Positions 1 through 8,363 of a stretch of DNA of 12,017 bases are shown here, one piece after another. Origin of the DNA: Candidatus Neoanaerotignum tabaqchaliae. GTDB lineage: Bacteria; Bacillota; Clostridia; Lachnospirales; Anaerotignaceae. Numbering within the stretch: position 1 is the stretch's first letter; the number at the start of each line of letters is the position of its first letter. Both the position numbers and the translations under genes were made by a program. The stretch lies in NCBI GenBank assembly GCA_904420235.1, contig CAJFUS010000196.1, positions 1-12,017 on the forward strand. The letters are read 5' to 3'. The notes beneath the pieces are model-generated. The model did no database searches. It had not been told where the DNA came from and saw nothing but the letters and a program-made list of their open reading frames with translations.

Positions 1-9
1 AATTTCTCA

Positions 10-115
10 TAACCAACGCCGCCTTCCGCGGCCCTAAAATCAGCTCCATTATCTTTCCGCTGATTTTATAAGCTTTTTCCGCCTTTTACAAAGGCGAAAA
101 AAGCTTTGTTGGTTA
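10..115 (-). other. Cloverleaf (four-way junction) nested inverted-repeat element behind recA
   Basis: Four stems nest without conflict. Closing stem P1 pairs 10-17 with 108-115 (8 bp, perfect). Hairpin C is 18-22/28-32 (5 GC-rich pairs, 5-nt loop). Hairpin B is 35-44/59-68 (10 bp, perfect, 14-nt loop). Hairpin A is 70-86/90-106 (17 bp, 3-nt loop). Only positions 33-34, 69 and 107 are unpaired in the junction. The one imperfect pair, 79/97, is a G-U wobble in minus-strand RNA but a C-A mismatch in plus-strand RNA, which favours a structure formed in the recA transcript. The recA stop codon (115-113) lies in the 5' strand of P1. No U-tract follows any stem on the minus strand, so this is not an ordinary intrinsic terminator. 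It could be a structured 3' UTR or regulatory RNA, or a small palindromic mobile repeat. The pairing is seen directly; the role is unknown. Confidence 0.75.
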
Positions 116-1294
116 AATGTTAAGCATGTCCCCGTTTTCTTCTGATATACTTCCGTCATTTTCCGGTTTTATATCAATTTCCAAATTTTCAGCGTCTTCA
201 AGCATAAATTCGCCTTCGTCATTCGGCTCGGCTATTTCGGCAGACATAATGTTTTCTACGCTGTTTTCAGGAAGACCGTAAGCCTTTCTAACCTCATTTT
301 CAACCTCAGCGCATACCCTTGGATTATTTATAAGATATAATTTGGCGTTCTCGCGGCCTTGGCCTATTCTTGTTTCCTTATAGGAATACCACGCGCCGCT
401 TTTATTAATTATATCAAGGTCGGCGGCAAGGTCAAGCACATCGCCCTCCTTAGACACTCCTTTGCCGTACATTATGTCAAACTCCGCCGTTTTAAACGGA
501 GGCGCCACCTTGTTTTTAACTATTTTCGCTTTTGTGCGGTTTCCTATAATCTCTGTTCCCTGCTTTATGGCGTCGGCCTTTCTTATCTCTATACGTATTG
601 AGGAATAGAATTTAAGTGCCCTTCCTCCTGTTGTTGTTTCCGGATTTCCATAAATAACGCCTATCTTCTCACGAAGCTGATTTATGAATATAACACTGCA
701 TTTTGTCTTTCCAATGCTTCCCGTAAGCTTTCTAAGGGCCTGACTCATAAGCCTTGCCTGAAGGCCCACATGGTTGTCGCCCATTTCGCCCTCAATTTCG
801 GCCTTAGGCACAAGGGCCGCAACGGAGTCTACAATTATTATGTCAATGGCTCCGCTTCTTACCATTGTTTCGCATATCTCAAGGGCTTCCTCGCCGTCGT
901 TGGGCTGCGATATATAAAGGTTGTTTATGTCAACCCCAAGATTTTTGGCATAAACTGGGTCAAGGGCATGCTCGGCGTCTATATATCCGGCTATACCGCC
1001 TCTTTTTTGAACCTCGGCTACCATGTGAAGGGCTATTGTTGTTTTTCCCGACGACTCCGGACCGTAAACCTCAATAATTCTGCCTTTTGGTATTCCTCCA
1101 ACGCCAAGGGCAACGTCAAGGCTTAAAGAGCCTGAGGGAGTAACCTCAACGGCACATTTGCTGTTGTCTCCAAGCTTCATTATGGAACCTTCTCCAAAAC
1201 GTTTTTCTATTTGGTTTATAGCGGCCTCAAGGGCCTTGCTTCTATCGGAAAAAGCGCTTTCCGCCTCTGATGCTTTGTTTTTTTTCTCAGCCAT
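113..1294 (-). CDS. recA: Recombinase RecA
   Basis: RecA is the ATP-dependent DNA strand-exchange protein of homologous recombination; its filament also triggers LexA self-cleavage in the SOS response. The 393-residue product has Walker A GPESSGKTT at residues 78-86, Walker B IIIVDS at about 152-157, and the DNA-binding L2 loop from NQLREK to ETTTGG at about 205-224. The start is the ATG at 1294-1292, preceded by AAGGAG (1303-1308) with an 8-nt spacer. The protein is about 40 residues longer than the usual 345-355: after about residue 345 it carries a long, strongly acidic tail with almost no basic residues. It is the last complete gene of the cluster but has its own promoter and a candidate SOS box in the 83-base gap after cinA. 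A cloverleaf repeat structure begins at its stop codon. Identification is certain. Confidence 0.99.
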   Translation of the reverse strand: MAEKKNKASEAESAFSDRSKALEAAINQIEKRFGEGSIMKLGDNSKCAVEVTPSGSLSLDVALGVGGIPKGRIIEVYGPESSGKTTIALHMVAEVQKRGGIAGYIDAEHALDPVYAKNLGVDINNLYISQPNDGEEALEICETMVRSGAIDIIIVDSVAALVPKAEIEGEMGDNHVGLQARLMSQALRKLTGSIGKTKCSVIFINQLREKIGVIYGNPETTTGGRALKFYSSIRIEIRKADAIKQGTEIIGNRTKAKIVKNKVAPPFKTAEFDIMYGKGVSKEGDVLDLAADLDIINKSGAWYSYKETRIGQGRENAKLYLINNPRVCAEVENEVRKAYGLPENSVENIMSAEIAEPNDEGEFMLEDAENLEIDIKPENDGSISEENGDMLNI

Positions 1295-1327
1295 GCAAAA
1301 CTCTCCTTTTTAAATCTCGAACAACTT

Positions 1328-1341
1328 CAAACTTATGTTCT
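1328..1341 (-). promoter_or_regulatory. Candidate LexA (SOS) box at the recA promoter
   Basis: The minus strand reads AGAACATAAGTTTG, close to the Gram-positive LexA operator core GAAC-N4-GTTC with one change in the core (GTTT). It lies directly downstream of the recA -10 box and covers the predicted transcription start near 1336, where a repressor would block initiation. recA is a standard LexA target in Firmicutes. Binding is inferred from position and similarity. Confidence 0.6.
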
Positions 1342-1342
1342 T

Positions 1343-1371
1343 ATTTTATAATAAAAAAGGGAACATGTCAA
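1343..1371 (-). promoter_or_regulatory. Sigma-A-type promoter of recA
   Basis: On the minus strand a perfect -35 TTGACA (1371-1366) is followed after exactly 17 nt by TAAAAT (1348-1343), five of six matches to the -10 consensus. It sits just after the cinA stop codon and gives recA a leader of about 40 nt ending in a strong ribosome binding site. recA can therefore be made separately from the upstream cluster. Confidence 0.8.
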
Positions 1372-1377
1372 TCATTA

Positions 1378-2616
1378 TTAATCCAATTTTGCTATTTCCC
1401 GCCTTAGCATATCAAACACAGCGTCAACGGCTCTTGTTCTTATTTTCTCTCGGTTTCCGGTAAAATGGAACTCTTTGGCCCAAGCCTTTCCTTTCACGCA
1501 AATACCGACATAAACAAGACCAACAGGCTTTTCACTGCTTCCGCCGCCTGGTCCGGCAATTCCCGTTGTGGATATTCCTATGTCGGCTCCTGAACTTTCG
1601 GCTATGCCCTTTGCCATTTCAACGGCCGTCTGTTCGCTTACGGCCCCGTATTTTTCAAGAGTTTTATCACTAACTTCTAAACGTCTCATTTTAGCGCCGT
1701 TGGAATAGGTAACGGCTCCCTCTATAAATATTTTTGATATTCCCGGTATGTCCGTAAAAGCCGACGAAACCATTCCTCCCGTACAGGATTCACTTACGGC
1801 CACAGTTATGTTCCTTTTAATAAGCTCCTCACAAACAACGGAATTTATTGTCGTGTCCCCTTCGGCGTAAACATTGTCCCCAAGACGGGCATACACCTCT
1901 TTTGCCACAGGGTCTATAAGTCTTTCGGCTTCATCTCTTGTTTTGGCCTTTGCTGTTATTTTAACTATAACCTCTATGTTTTTAACATATGTGGCTATTG
2001 TGGGGTTTGTTTGACTGTCTATAATGTCTCTTAATTTATACTCCGTCATGCTCTCCCCAAGGCGGGATACCCTTAAAACCCTTGAAACAAGTATATACTC
2101 CTGTTTTTTCTCAAGATACGGCCTTACATATTTCTCAAACATAGGTATAAGTTCTTTTGGAGGGCCTGGAAGCATAACAAGTATTTTCCCACTGTCGTCA
2201 ATCAATATTCCGGGGGCCGTTCCGTTGTCGTTATACAGCACAACACAGCCCTCCGGCACCATAGCCTGCTTTAAGTTGTTTTCCGTCATTTCACGGCCGA
2301 GCCTTTCAAAAAAGTCCTTAAGCATGTCCACGGCTTTTTTGTCCTCAACAAGTTTTTTATTAAAATACTTGCATCCGGTTTCCTTTGTAAGGTCATCGGC
2401 TGTTGGCCCTAAGCCTCCCGACGTTATAACAATGTCTGAGCGGGAGAAGGCTTCTGCCATTACGTCGTAAAGCCTTTGAGCGTTGTCGCCCACAACAGAC
2501 TGATGATACATCTCTATACCCAGCGATGAAAGCTGCTTAGACAAATACTGGGCGTTTGTGTTAACAATATCCCCCAAAAGCAGCTCCGTTCCAACCGCTA
2601 TTATTTCAGCCTTCAA
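1378..2616 (-). CDS. cinA: CinA: competence/damage-inducible protein, NMN deamidase type
   Basis: The 412 residues are the normal two-domain CinA. The N-terminal half (about 1-170) is a MoaB/MogA-like domain with AVGTELLLGD at 7-16 and TSGGLGPTADDLT at 65-77. The C-terminal half (about 255-410) is the CinA domain, with SESCTGG at 275-281 and STTGIAGPGG at 349-358. The family's C-terminal domain hydrolyses nicotinamide mononucleotide and the N-terminal domain has ADP-ribose pyrophosphatase activity in characterised members, so a pyridine-nucleotide salvage role is likely. The start is a TTG (2616-2614) with AAGGTGA 6 nt upstream; that ribosome binding site overlaps the pgsA stop codon, which suggests translational coupling. 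No terminator separates it from recA, so readthrough into recA is expected. Confidence 0.96.
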   Translation of the reverse strand: MKAEIIAVGTELLLGDIVNTNAQYLSKQLSSLGIEMYHQSVVGDNAQRLYDVMAEAFSRSDIVITSGGLGPTADDLTKETGCKYFNKKLVEDKKAVDMLKDFFERLGREMTENNLKQAMVPEGCVVLYNDNGTAPGILIDDSGKILVMLPGPPKELIPMFEKYVRPYLEKKQEYILVSRVLRVSRLGESMTEYKLRDIIDSQTNPTIATYVKNIEVIVKITAKAKTRDEAERLIDPVAKEVYARLGDNVYAEGDTTINSVVCEELIKRNITVAVSESCTGGMVSSAFTDIPGISKIFIEGAVTYSNGAKMRRLEVSDKTLEKYGAVSEQTAVEMAKGIAESSGADIGISTTGIAGPGGGSSEKPVGLVYVGICVKGKAWAKEFHFTGNREKIRTRAVDAVFDMLRREIAKLD

Positions 2617-2622
2617 AACAAA

Positions 2623-2629
2623 TCACCTT
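2623..2629 (-). promoter_or_regulatory. Ribosome binding site deciding the TTG start of cinA
   Basis: AAGGTGA on the minus strand lies 6 nt before the TTG at 2616-2614 and overlaps the pgsA stop codon at 2630-2628. No in-frame ATG nearby has a comparable site, and the TTG start gives the expected N-terminus MKAEIIAVGTE. Confidence 0.75.
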
Positions 2630-3173
2630 AGCCTTTCAAAACATCTATATTTTTAACTATATAGTCAATTCCCGAAACAACCGTAAAAAACGTCGATATA
2701 TATATAAGAGCCTGACCTATAACATCTCCCACAGCTCCGCCTACAGAAGATATAACTATTATAATCATAACCATTTGGCTTACCGTTTTTATTTTGCCCC
2801 ACCAGCTTGCCGCTATAACAACGCCGTTTTCAACGGCTATAAGCCTGAAGCCCGTTATAATAAACTCTCTGCTTATTATAATAATAACTATCCACGCCGC
2901 TATCTCCCTCATCTCAACCATAGACACAAGGGCCGACGTTACAAGCAGCTTATCAGCTAAAGGGTCCATAAATTTTCCGAAATTGGTTACAAGATTATAT
3001 TTCCGCGCTATGTGTCCGTCAAGATAATCCGTAAATGACGCGGCAATAAATATAATAACGGCAATATACCTGTTCATTGGCTCCGGCACAAGACCACTTA
3101 AAAGCACTACAAGAAAAACAGGTATCATCACAACTCTTGCCAATGTAAGTTTGTTTGGAAGATTCATCTGCAT
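2628..3173 (-). CDS. pgsA: CDP-diacylglycerol-glycerol-3-phosphate 3-phosphatidyltransferase
   Basis: This membrane enzyme makes phosphatidylglycerol phosphate from CDP-diacylglycerol and glycerol 3-phosphate, the committed step to phosphatidylglycerol and cardiolipin. The 181-residue product carries the CDP-alcohol phosphotransferase signature DG-x2-AR-x8-G-x3-D-x3-D, seen as D52-G53, A56-R57, G66, D70 and D74, in DYLDGHIARKYNLVTNFGKF and the following MDPLADK. Hydrophobic segments at about 10-29, 36-48, 90-108, 132-149 and 152-168 fit a small multi-pass protein. The ATG at 3173 is preceded by AAAGGG at about 10 nt; a second ATG two codons in is possible. It sits 26 bases after rimO and its stop overlaps the cinA ribosome binding site. 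Length and motif are typical, and the position next to cinA-recA is conserved in Firmicutes. Confidence 0.96.
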   Translation of the reverse strand: MQMNLPNKLTLARVVMIPVFLVVLLSGLVPEPMNRYIAVIIFIAASFTDYLDGHIARKYNLVTNFGKFMDPLADKLLVTSALVSMVEMREIAAWIVIIIISREFIITGFRLIAVENGVVIAASWWGKIKTVSQMVMIIIVISSVGGAVGDVIGQALIYISTFFTVVSGIDYIVKNIDVLKG

Positions 3174-3199
3174 AACAGCTCATCCCTTTCAATAAAAAA

Positions 3200-4540
3200 T
3201 TACGCCTCAACACTTCCATAAAGGTCATAATCACTGGCGGCTGTTATAACAACATCAACAAAGTCGCCTGTTAAAAGCTCCTCATCGCTGTTTACAAAAA
3301 CAAGACCGTCTATCTCTGGAGCGTCCCTATAACTTCTGGCACAGTATATATTATCATCGGGAAGCTTGCCTTCAATAATCACCTTAAGCTTTTTGCCAAC
3401 AAAACTTTCGCATTTCTCAGATGATATATCCCTTTGCATATCCATTATAATGTCTTTTCTTTCCTGCTTAATTTCCTCTGGAATCTGACCCTCCATTTTG
3501 GCCGCCGGAGTGCCTTCCTCTTGGGAATAAGTAAAAACACCAAGACGGTCAAACCTAACTTCCCTCACAAATTCGGCCAGCTCCCCAAACTCCTCGCCGC
3601 TTTCCTGAGGGAATCCCGTTATAATGCTTGTTCTTATGGCAATATCAGGCATAAGGCTTCTAAGACTGCTGATTTTGCTTTTAATAAGCTCCGCCGTTGA
3701 GCGCCTGCCCATTCTTTTAAGCACGGTGTCGCTGCCGTGCTGAACGGGCATGTCAAGATATTTAAGTATTTTATCATTCTCGGCCATAACCTTTATCGTC
3801 TTGTCGGTTATATTTTCCGGATAACAGTAAAGAAGTCTTATCCATTGTATTCCGTCAATTTGGCACAGTTTTTCCAAAAGCTTGTCAAGGCGGCTTTCGC
3901 CGTAAATATCAATTCCGTAAACGGCTGTGTCCTGGGCCACAAGTATAAGCTCTTTAACGCCTCTTTCCGCAAGGGAAGCCGCTTCTTCAACAAGGCTTTC
4001 CATGCTGCGGCTCCTATAAGGGCCTCTTAAAGATGGTATAACGCAATATGTACAGTGGCTGTCGCAGCCCTCGGCTATTTTTAAATAGGCATAGTGCCCT
4101 GCTGTTGTAATAACCCTGTTAATGCTGTTCTTCTCGTCCTTCATAACCTTGTCAAAGCCTCCTAACTCTTTAAATTTTTTCCCTTCCATAACGGCTTTAA
4201 TGGCTCCGGCTATGCTCTCATACTCGGTTGTGCCCAAAACCGCGTCAATCTCCGGCATCTCGTCAAATATTTCATTTTCATATCTTTGTCCAAGACATCC
4301 CGTAACTATAATTCCCTTGCAGTTTCCTGTTTCCTTAAGCTTTCCGGCCTCAAGTATCGCTTCTATGCTTTCCTCAAGGGCATCCTTTATAAAACAGCAG
4401 GTGTTTATAACAATAACGTCGGCTTTTTCCTCCTCCTGAATTATATCTATGCCCTCTTTGCGGCATATACCAAGCATAACCTCGCTGTCAACAAGGTTTT
4501 TGTCGCAGCCAAGTGAAATAAACGCAGATTTTATACTCAT
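3200..4540 (-). CDS. rimO: Ribosomal protein S12 methylthiotransferase RimO
   Basis: RimO is a radical-SAM enzyme that adds a methylthio group to an aspartate of ribosomal protein S12. The 446 residues follow the methylthiotransferase plan. The N-terminal UPF0004 domain has cluster cysteines C12, C48 and C82 (SLGCDKNLVDS, NTCCF, TGCLGQRY). The radical-SAM core has C-x3-C-x2-C at C159, C163 and C166 (EGCDSHCTYC), and a C-terminal TRAM domain spans roughly 375-440. The motifs SLGCDKNLVDSE and IPSLRGPYRSR are the RimO rather than the MiaB type. The ATG at 4540 has AGGAG six nucleotides upstream. An 85-base gap separates it from the grpB-like gene, larger than other gaps inside this cluster, so a secondary promoter there is possible. 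All catalytic cysteines are present. Confidence 0.97.
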   Translation of the reverse strand: MSIKSAFISLGCDKNLVDSEVMLGICRKEGIDIIQEEEKADVIVINTCCFIKDALEESIEAILEAGKLKETGNCKGIIVTGCLGQRYENEIFDEMPEIDAVLGTTEYESIAGAIKAVMEGKKFKELGGFDKVMKDEKNSINRVITTAGHYAYLKIAEGCDSHCTYCVIPSLRGPYRSRSMESLVEEAASLAERGVKELILVAQDTAVYGIDIYGESRLDKLLEKLCQIDGIQWIRLLYCYPENITDKTIKVMAENDKILKYLDMPVQHGSDTVLKRMGRRSTAELIKSKISSLRSLMPDIAIRTSIITGFPQESGEEFGELAEFVREVRFDRLGVFTYSQEEGTPAAKMEGQIPEEIKQERKDIIMDMQRDISSEKCESFVGKKLKVIIEGKLPDDNIYCARSYRDAPEIDGLVFVNSDEELLTGDFVDVVITAASDYDLYGSVEA

Positions 4541-4583
4541 TTTCCTCTCCTGTTTTTAAAGTTGTTCTTTTTATTTTTTATTT

Positions 4584-4613
4584 ATTTTAAGCGCAGATGC
4601 AATACCAGCGCAA
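4584..4613 (-). promoter_or_regulatory. Weak candidate promoter for rimO
   Basis: In the 85-base gap between the grpB-like gene and rimO, the minus strand shows TTGCGC (4613-4608), an 18-nt spacer and TAAAAT (4589-4584), followed by an A-rich leader. The -35 matches the consensus at four of six positions. If the grpB-like gene was inserted here, a local promoter would keep the downstream genes expressed. Weak evidence. Confidence 0.25.
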
Positions 4614-4625
4614 AAAGTCAAAATT

Positions 4626-5186
4626 TTAATATCTTTTTCCATATTTTTCTTTAGCTATTTTTGTATATTTTTCAATAAATCCTGTTTTGGCGGCTGTATA
4701 AGCGTCTCTGTTGCGCTCATATTTTTTCCAAAGGGACAGCTTCAGCATTTCATATTCCTTGGCTGTATCCTTATTATCATTTATATAGTCCCTGAAATAC
4801 AGTTCGTTATTATCTCCGAAATATCTTAAATGCAAATGATATACTTTTTCGGCAAAGCCGTTTTCCGTATACCCCTTGTTAAATGACTTCCTGTTTTCGC
4901 AGCCGCTCATTAAAATATACCTATATTCCGTAAGTATTTTTTCTATTTCTTCCATAGAAATTCCCTTTGGAATTTCCGCAAGAATGTCTATAATGGGCTT
5001 TGCCCATATGCCGCTTACGGCCGTACTGCCAATATGGCTTATTCTTGCCTCTTTAGGCAAAACCCGAGCCAAGTTATCTTTTTCCTCATTATACCACTTC
5101 TTCCAACAGTCTCTATGAGGCGAAAGCGTTATGGGAAACAACTCCCACAACTCCTCTAAAGTCATTTCACTAAGCGGCTTACCCAT
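4626..5186 (-). CDS. GrpB-family protein (UPF0157, nucleotidyltransferase fold)
   Basis: The chosen start gives 186 residues, normal for the family. The diagnostic block ISHIGSTAVSGIWAKPIIDI lies at 49-68, an HIGSTAV-type nucleotidyltransferase motif with a later aspartate (D68). The conserved patches YHLHLRYF (116-123) and FRDYI (131-135) and a helical Lys/Glu-rich C-terminus follow. GrpB-family proteins resemble nucleotidyltransferases; their substrate is not settled, and some are fused to CoaE (dephospho-CoA kinase). The ATG at 5186 is preferred over one at 5219 because GGAGGG lies just upstream, while the longer form has none, and because family members begin with a similar KxLSEMTLEELW stretch. 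The gene interrupts the usual ftsK-rimO neighbourhood and has lower GC (about 39% over 420 bases counted by hand, against mid-40s in a 180-base ftsK sample), which hints at a later arrival. Cellular role unknown. Confidence 0.9.
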   Translation of the reverse strand: MGKPLSEMTLEELWELFPITLSPHRDCWKKWYNEEKDNLARVLPKEARISHIGSTAVSGIWAKPIIDILAEIPKGISMEEIEKILTEYRYILMSGCENRKSFNKGYTENGFAEKVYHLHLRYFGDNNELYFRDYINDNKDTAKEYEMLKLSLWKKYERNRDAYTAAKTGFIEKYTKIAKEKYGKRY

Positions 5187-5189
5187 ATA

Positions 5190-5195
5190 CCCTCC
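5190..5195 (-). promoter_or_regulatory. Ribosome binding site deciding the grpB-like start
   Basis: GGAGGG on the minus strand ends 3 nt before the ATG at 5186. The spacing is short but the match is strong; the upstream ATG at 5219 has no such site. A small dyad, TTTGC/GCAAA at 5198-5202 and 5209-5213, lies just upstream of it. Confidence 0.6.
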
Positions 5196-5262
5196 ATTTT
5201 GCGGTTTTGCAAATAACATTAATAAACAGCCATTAAAAGGCCAAAAATCACTAAAATCAGCT

Positions 5263-8190
5263 TTACTCTGCCTTAGGAGCTCTCATTTCCTCAAGCTGCT
5301 GACGGGATATAAGCACGCGCCTTGGCTTGCTTCCTTCCTCTGGGCCTACAATTCCTTTTCTTTCCATGTCCTCAACAATTCTCGCGGCCCTGTTGTAGCC
5401 TATTCTGAACTGCCTTTGGAGCATTGACACAGAGGCTTTTTCCTTGCTTACAACAAGGTCAACGGCCTTGTCGAAAAACTCGTCCTTTTCCTCTTCTCCA
5501 TCGCCTCCGTTTCCGGCAGAAGACGTAATATTCTCAATAACCTCATTATCGTAAACAGTTTCTCCGCCGTCCTTTATAAAGTCAACAATGCTTTCAACTT
5601 CCTTGTCGGTAACAAAGGCTCCCTGAACCCTTAAAGGCTTGTTCATTCCCGTTGGGTAAAACAGCATATCGCCCTTTCCTATAAGTTTTTCGGCCCCCAC
5701 AGTGTCAAGTATTGTTCTTGAGTCAATTCCCGACGATACGGCAAAGGCTATTCTTGAAGGTATGTTGGCCTTAATAACTCCCGTTATAACGTCAACTGAC
5801 GGCCTTTGGGTGGCTATAACAAGGTGCATTCCAGCCGCCCTTGCCAGCTGCGCCAAACGGCATATAGAGTCCTCAACCTCGTTGGGCGCCGCCATCATAA
5901 GGTCTGCCAGCTCGTCTATTATAATAACAATCTGCGGCATAAAGTCGGTTTCGCCCTTTTCGGCCTTCATAGCGTTATATCCCTTTAAATCCCTAACCTT
6001 GCACTCGGCAAATGTATTATATCTTTTAAGCATTTCCCTAACGGCCCAATTAAGGGCCCCGGCCGCCTTTTTGGGGTCTGTAACAACAGGTATCAAAAGA
6101 TGTGGTATGCCGTTGTATACGCTAAGCTCCACAACCTTAGGGTCAACCAGCAAAAGCTTAACCTCGTCGGGCTTAGCCTTATAAAGTATGCTTGTTATTA
6201 TGGTGTTTATGCAGACGCTCTTTCCCGAGCCGGTGGCTCCGGCTATAAGCATGTGCGGCATTTTGGCTATATCCGTAACAACAACGTTTCCGGCTATGTC
6301 CTCGCCAAGGGCAAATGTAACCTTAGACTTGGCGTTTTTAAACTCGTCGCTTTCAATAACCGTACGCATATAAACCGACTGTGCCTCTTTGTTGGGCACT
6401 TCTATGCCTACGGCGGCCTTTCCAGGTATTGGCGCTTCTATTCTTATGCCCGTAGCCGCCAAATTAAGAGCTATGTCATCAGCAAGGTTAACTATTTTGC
6501 TGACCTTAACGCCTTGGCTTGGCGTAAGCTCATATCTTGTAACCGTAGGGCCTTTGTTAATTTGTATAACCTTGGCCTGAACGCCGAAGCTCGAAAGCGT
6601 TTCTTCCAACTTTTTGGCGTTAAGCATCATGTCGCTTTTTGTCTCTCCGCCCGAATAAGAAGGCTCCTTGCCCAAAAGCTCTATTGGCGGGAAAACATAT
6701 TCTTTCTTAACAGGCTCTACTTCCGGCGCTATTTCTTCGGCTTCATTTTCAGAAGACGGCTCGTCAGTTGCCTTAGCGGTTTCCTCGTCTGTTTTTTGTT
6801 CATCCGCCTCTGCACTTAAAGGATTTTCCAAAACAGGCTCATTTTCGGCGCCATGGCCTTCGTCAATTTCCGGCTCGTCAAAACCTGCTTCAAATTCGAT
6901 TGTATCAGCCGCTTCACCAACATCAACGGCTTTGTCTTCTTCATCTTCTTCAATAACATTCTCAATATCAACGCCCTCTGAACTTTCGGAAACCGATTCT
7001 TCAGCAGCAATTTCTTCAGACCCTAAACTCTCATTCAGTTCCGGCTCATCAATGTCAATGTCGGGAGCGCTGTTAAGACTGCTTTCCTCATCGTTAAACA
7101 CGCCGAATATTAACGGCTCATCTTCGGCTTTGTCGTCAACCTCGGCCGCAAAGGAACCTATAACCTCTATAAATTTCTCGTTCTCGCCAAGCTTAAAATC
7201 ATCCTCTTCTGGAACATCAAGCCTGAAATCATAAATATCCTCTTTCTTTTCTTCCTCTATCTCGGGCTCTTTCTTCTTAAAAACCTTAACATCAACAACG
7301 GGAACGCCTCTTTTTTTAGCCGCTCCCTCTTCGCCGTTTATTATTATATTAAAATTGCCTTTTTTGTGTCTTGGAACGCTGTTGTACTTGTCCATTTCCC
7401 GCATTCTGCGCTCATATTCCTCTTCGTCACTTTTGTGGGATTTTTTCTTTTTTGGCCTTTTAGGCTCATCTTCCTCATCATATATATCGTCATAATCATT
7501 GCCATATGCCTCACGGCGGCTTTTTACGGCCTCCGTTATTTTGTTATATGCAAGTCCTATGGCATTAAAGGCCGATTTTCCCGTACCCAGCATAAAGGAT
7601 ATAATTATGGCGGCAAAAAGTATTATGTAGCTTCCCCAACCAACAAAGCGGTATAAAAAATAGGCCAGCATTCCGCCTAAAACCCCGCCGTTGGCGCCGT
7701 TTCCGTCTTTATAAAGGCTTCCAATCCTTCTTGAAAGTGAAATGCCTTCGGCAAGACTGGTTTTGTCGGATATTATTTGGCTTACGGCAGAAACAGCCAA
7801 AACAAATATCACAATTGCAACGGCCTTTGAAACAGCCCCTTCTCTTTTTTCCGACACAAGAAACCATACGCCAAAAACCGAAACAAGCACCGGCAATATA
7901 AATGAGCCTATTCCAATAAGGCCCTTAAAAACATTGTTCACCGCGTCGCCGAATATACCCATAACCGACGTGCACAAACTTAAAAGCACTATAACTGAAA
8001 TTATTATAAGCGCTAAAACTACTATCTCGTCATATATACTGTCGCCGAAGCGTTTTTTATCAATTTGTTTTTTAACTGAAGGCTTTTTTGCCGTCTGCCC
8101 TTTTCCGGACGAGCGGCCTTTTGAAGACCCGCTTCTTGAAACTCTTTTAGGTTTAGAACCCCTTGAAGCATTCTTCTTTTTTTGAGCCAT
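5263..8190 (-). CDS. ftsK: DNA translocase FtsK/SpoIIIE
   Basis: This membrane-anchored hexameric ATPase pumps double-stranded DNA through the closing septum at division or sporulation. The 975-residue product starts with a Lys/Ser/Arg-rich cytoplasmic segment (1-50), then four or so membrane helices (about 54-76, 88-112, 120-141, 170-201). A very long, acidic, Pro-containing linker runs from about 230 to 495. The motor follows, with Walker A GATGSGKS at 651-658 and Walker B IVIIIDELADLM at 754-765. The winged-helix gamma domain that reads the orienting DNA sequence lies at about 905-968, with FRIGYNRAARIVEDMERKGI. The protein is longer than B. subtilis SpoIIIE (787 residues), mainly because of the linker. 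The ATG at 8190 has a GGGGTGG ribosome binding site 7 nt upstream. It heads the minus-strand cluster. I cannot tell whether it serves general division, sporulation or both. Confidence 0.97.
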   Translation of the reverse strand: MAQKKKNASRGSKPKRVSRSGSSKGRSSGKGQTAKKPSVKKQIDKKRFGDSIYDEIVVLALIIISVIVLLSLCTSVMGIFGDAVNNVFKGLIGIGSFILPVLVSVFGVWFLVSEKREGAVSKAVAIVIFVLAVSAVSQIISDKTSLAEGISLSRRIGSLYKDGNGANGGVLGGMLAYFLYRFVGWGSYIILFAAIIISFMLGTGKSAFNAIGLAYNKITEAVKSRREAYGNDYDDIYDEEDEPKRPKKKKSHKSDEEEYERRMREMDKYNSVPRHKKGNFNIIINGEEGAAKKRGVPVVDVKVFKKKEPEIEEEKKEDIYDFRLDVPEEDDFKLGENEKFIEVIGSFAAEVDDKAEDEPLIFGVFNDEESSLNSAPDIDIDEPELNESLGSEEIAAEESVSESSEGVDIENVIEEDEEDKAVDVGEAADTIEFEAGFDEPEIDEGHGAENEPVLENPLSAEADEQKTDEETAKATDEPSSENEAEEIAPEVEPVKKEYVFPPIELLGKEPSYSGGETKSDMMLNAKKLEETLSSFGVQAKVIQINKGPTVTRYELTPSQGVKVSKIVNLADDIALNLAATGIRIEAPIPGKAAVGIEVPNKEAQSVYMRTVIESDEFKNAKSKVTFALGEDIAGNVVVTDIAKMPHMLIAGATGSGKSVCINTIITSILYKAKPDEVKLLLVDPKVVELSVYNGIPHLLIPVVTDPKKAAGALNWAVREMLKRYNTFAECKVRDLKGYNAMKAEKGETDFMPQIVIIIDELADLMMAAPNEVEDSICRLAQLARAAGMHLVIATQRPSVDVITGVIKANIPSRIAFAVSSGIDSRTILDTVGAEKLIGKGDMLFYPTGMNKPLRVQGAFVTDKEVESIVDFIKDGGETVYDNEVIENITSSAGNGGDGEEEKDEFFDKAVDLVVSKEKASVSMLQRQFRIGYNRAARIVEDMERKGIVGPEEGSKPRRVLISRQQLEEMRAPKAE

Positions 8191-8230
8191 TTTTGTACCA
8201 CCCCATTCTTTAAAACAGCTTATCTAACTA

Positions 8231-8239
8231 AGTATACCA
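8231..8239 (-). promoter_or_regulatory. Extended -10 promoter of ftsK
   Basis: The minus strand reads TGGTATACT, an extended -10 element (TGN-TATACT), about 40 bases before the ftsK start. The -35 region (TATGCA at 17 nt) is poor, as expected for an extended -10 promoter. It is the only good candidate between ftsK and the divergent gene for this direction. Confidence 0.45.
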
Positions 8240-8287
8240 TTTTTTATAAATTTTGCATACTTTTTTAGTTTCAAAATACGACTTAAT

Positions 8288-8303
8288 AACAGTTTACGCT
8301 GTT
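8288..8303. repeat. Small dyad AACAG-N6-CTGTT in the divergent promoter region
   Basis: Perfect 5-bp arms (8288-8292 and 8299-8303) flank six bases and overlap the -35 region of the acyltransferase promoter. The size and position suit an operator for a dimeric regulator, but arms this short often arise by chance. Confidence 0.25.
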
Positions 8304-8328
8304 GTTTTGCCAATAAATATGATATACT
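8300..8328 (+). promoter_or_regulatory. Promoter of the acyltransferase-purK pair
   Basis: An extended -10 TGATATACT (8320-8328) lies 35 bases before the ATG at 8364. At 17 nt upstream the -35 position reads TGTTGT (8300-8305), a poor match. purK has no promoter of its own in the overlapping junction, so this probably drives both genes. Confidence 0.5.
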
Positions 8329-8363
8329 CTAAAGCGGATAAAAACTTGGAAAGGACTGAAAAC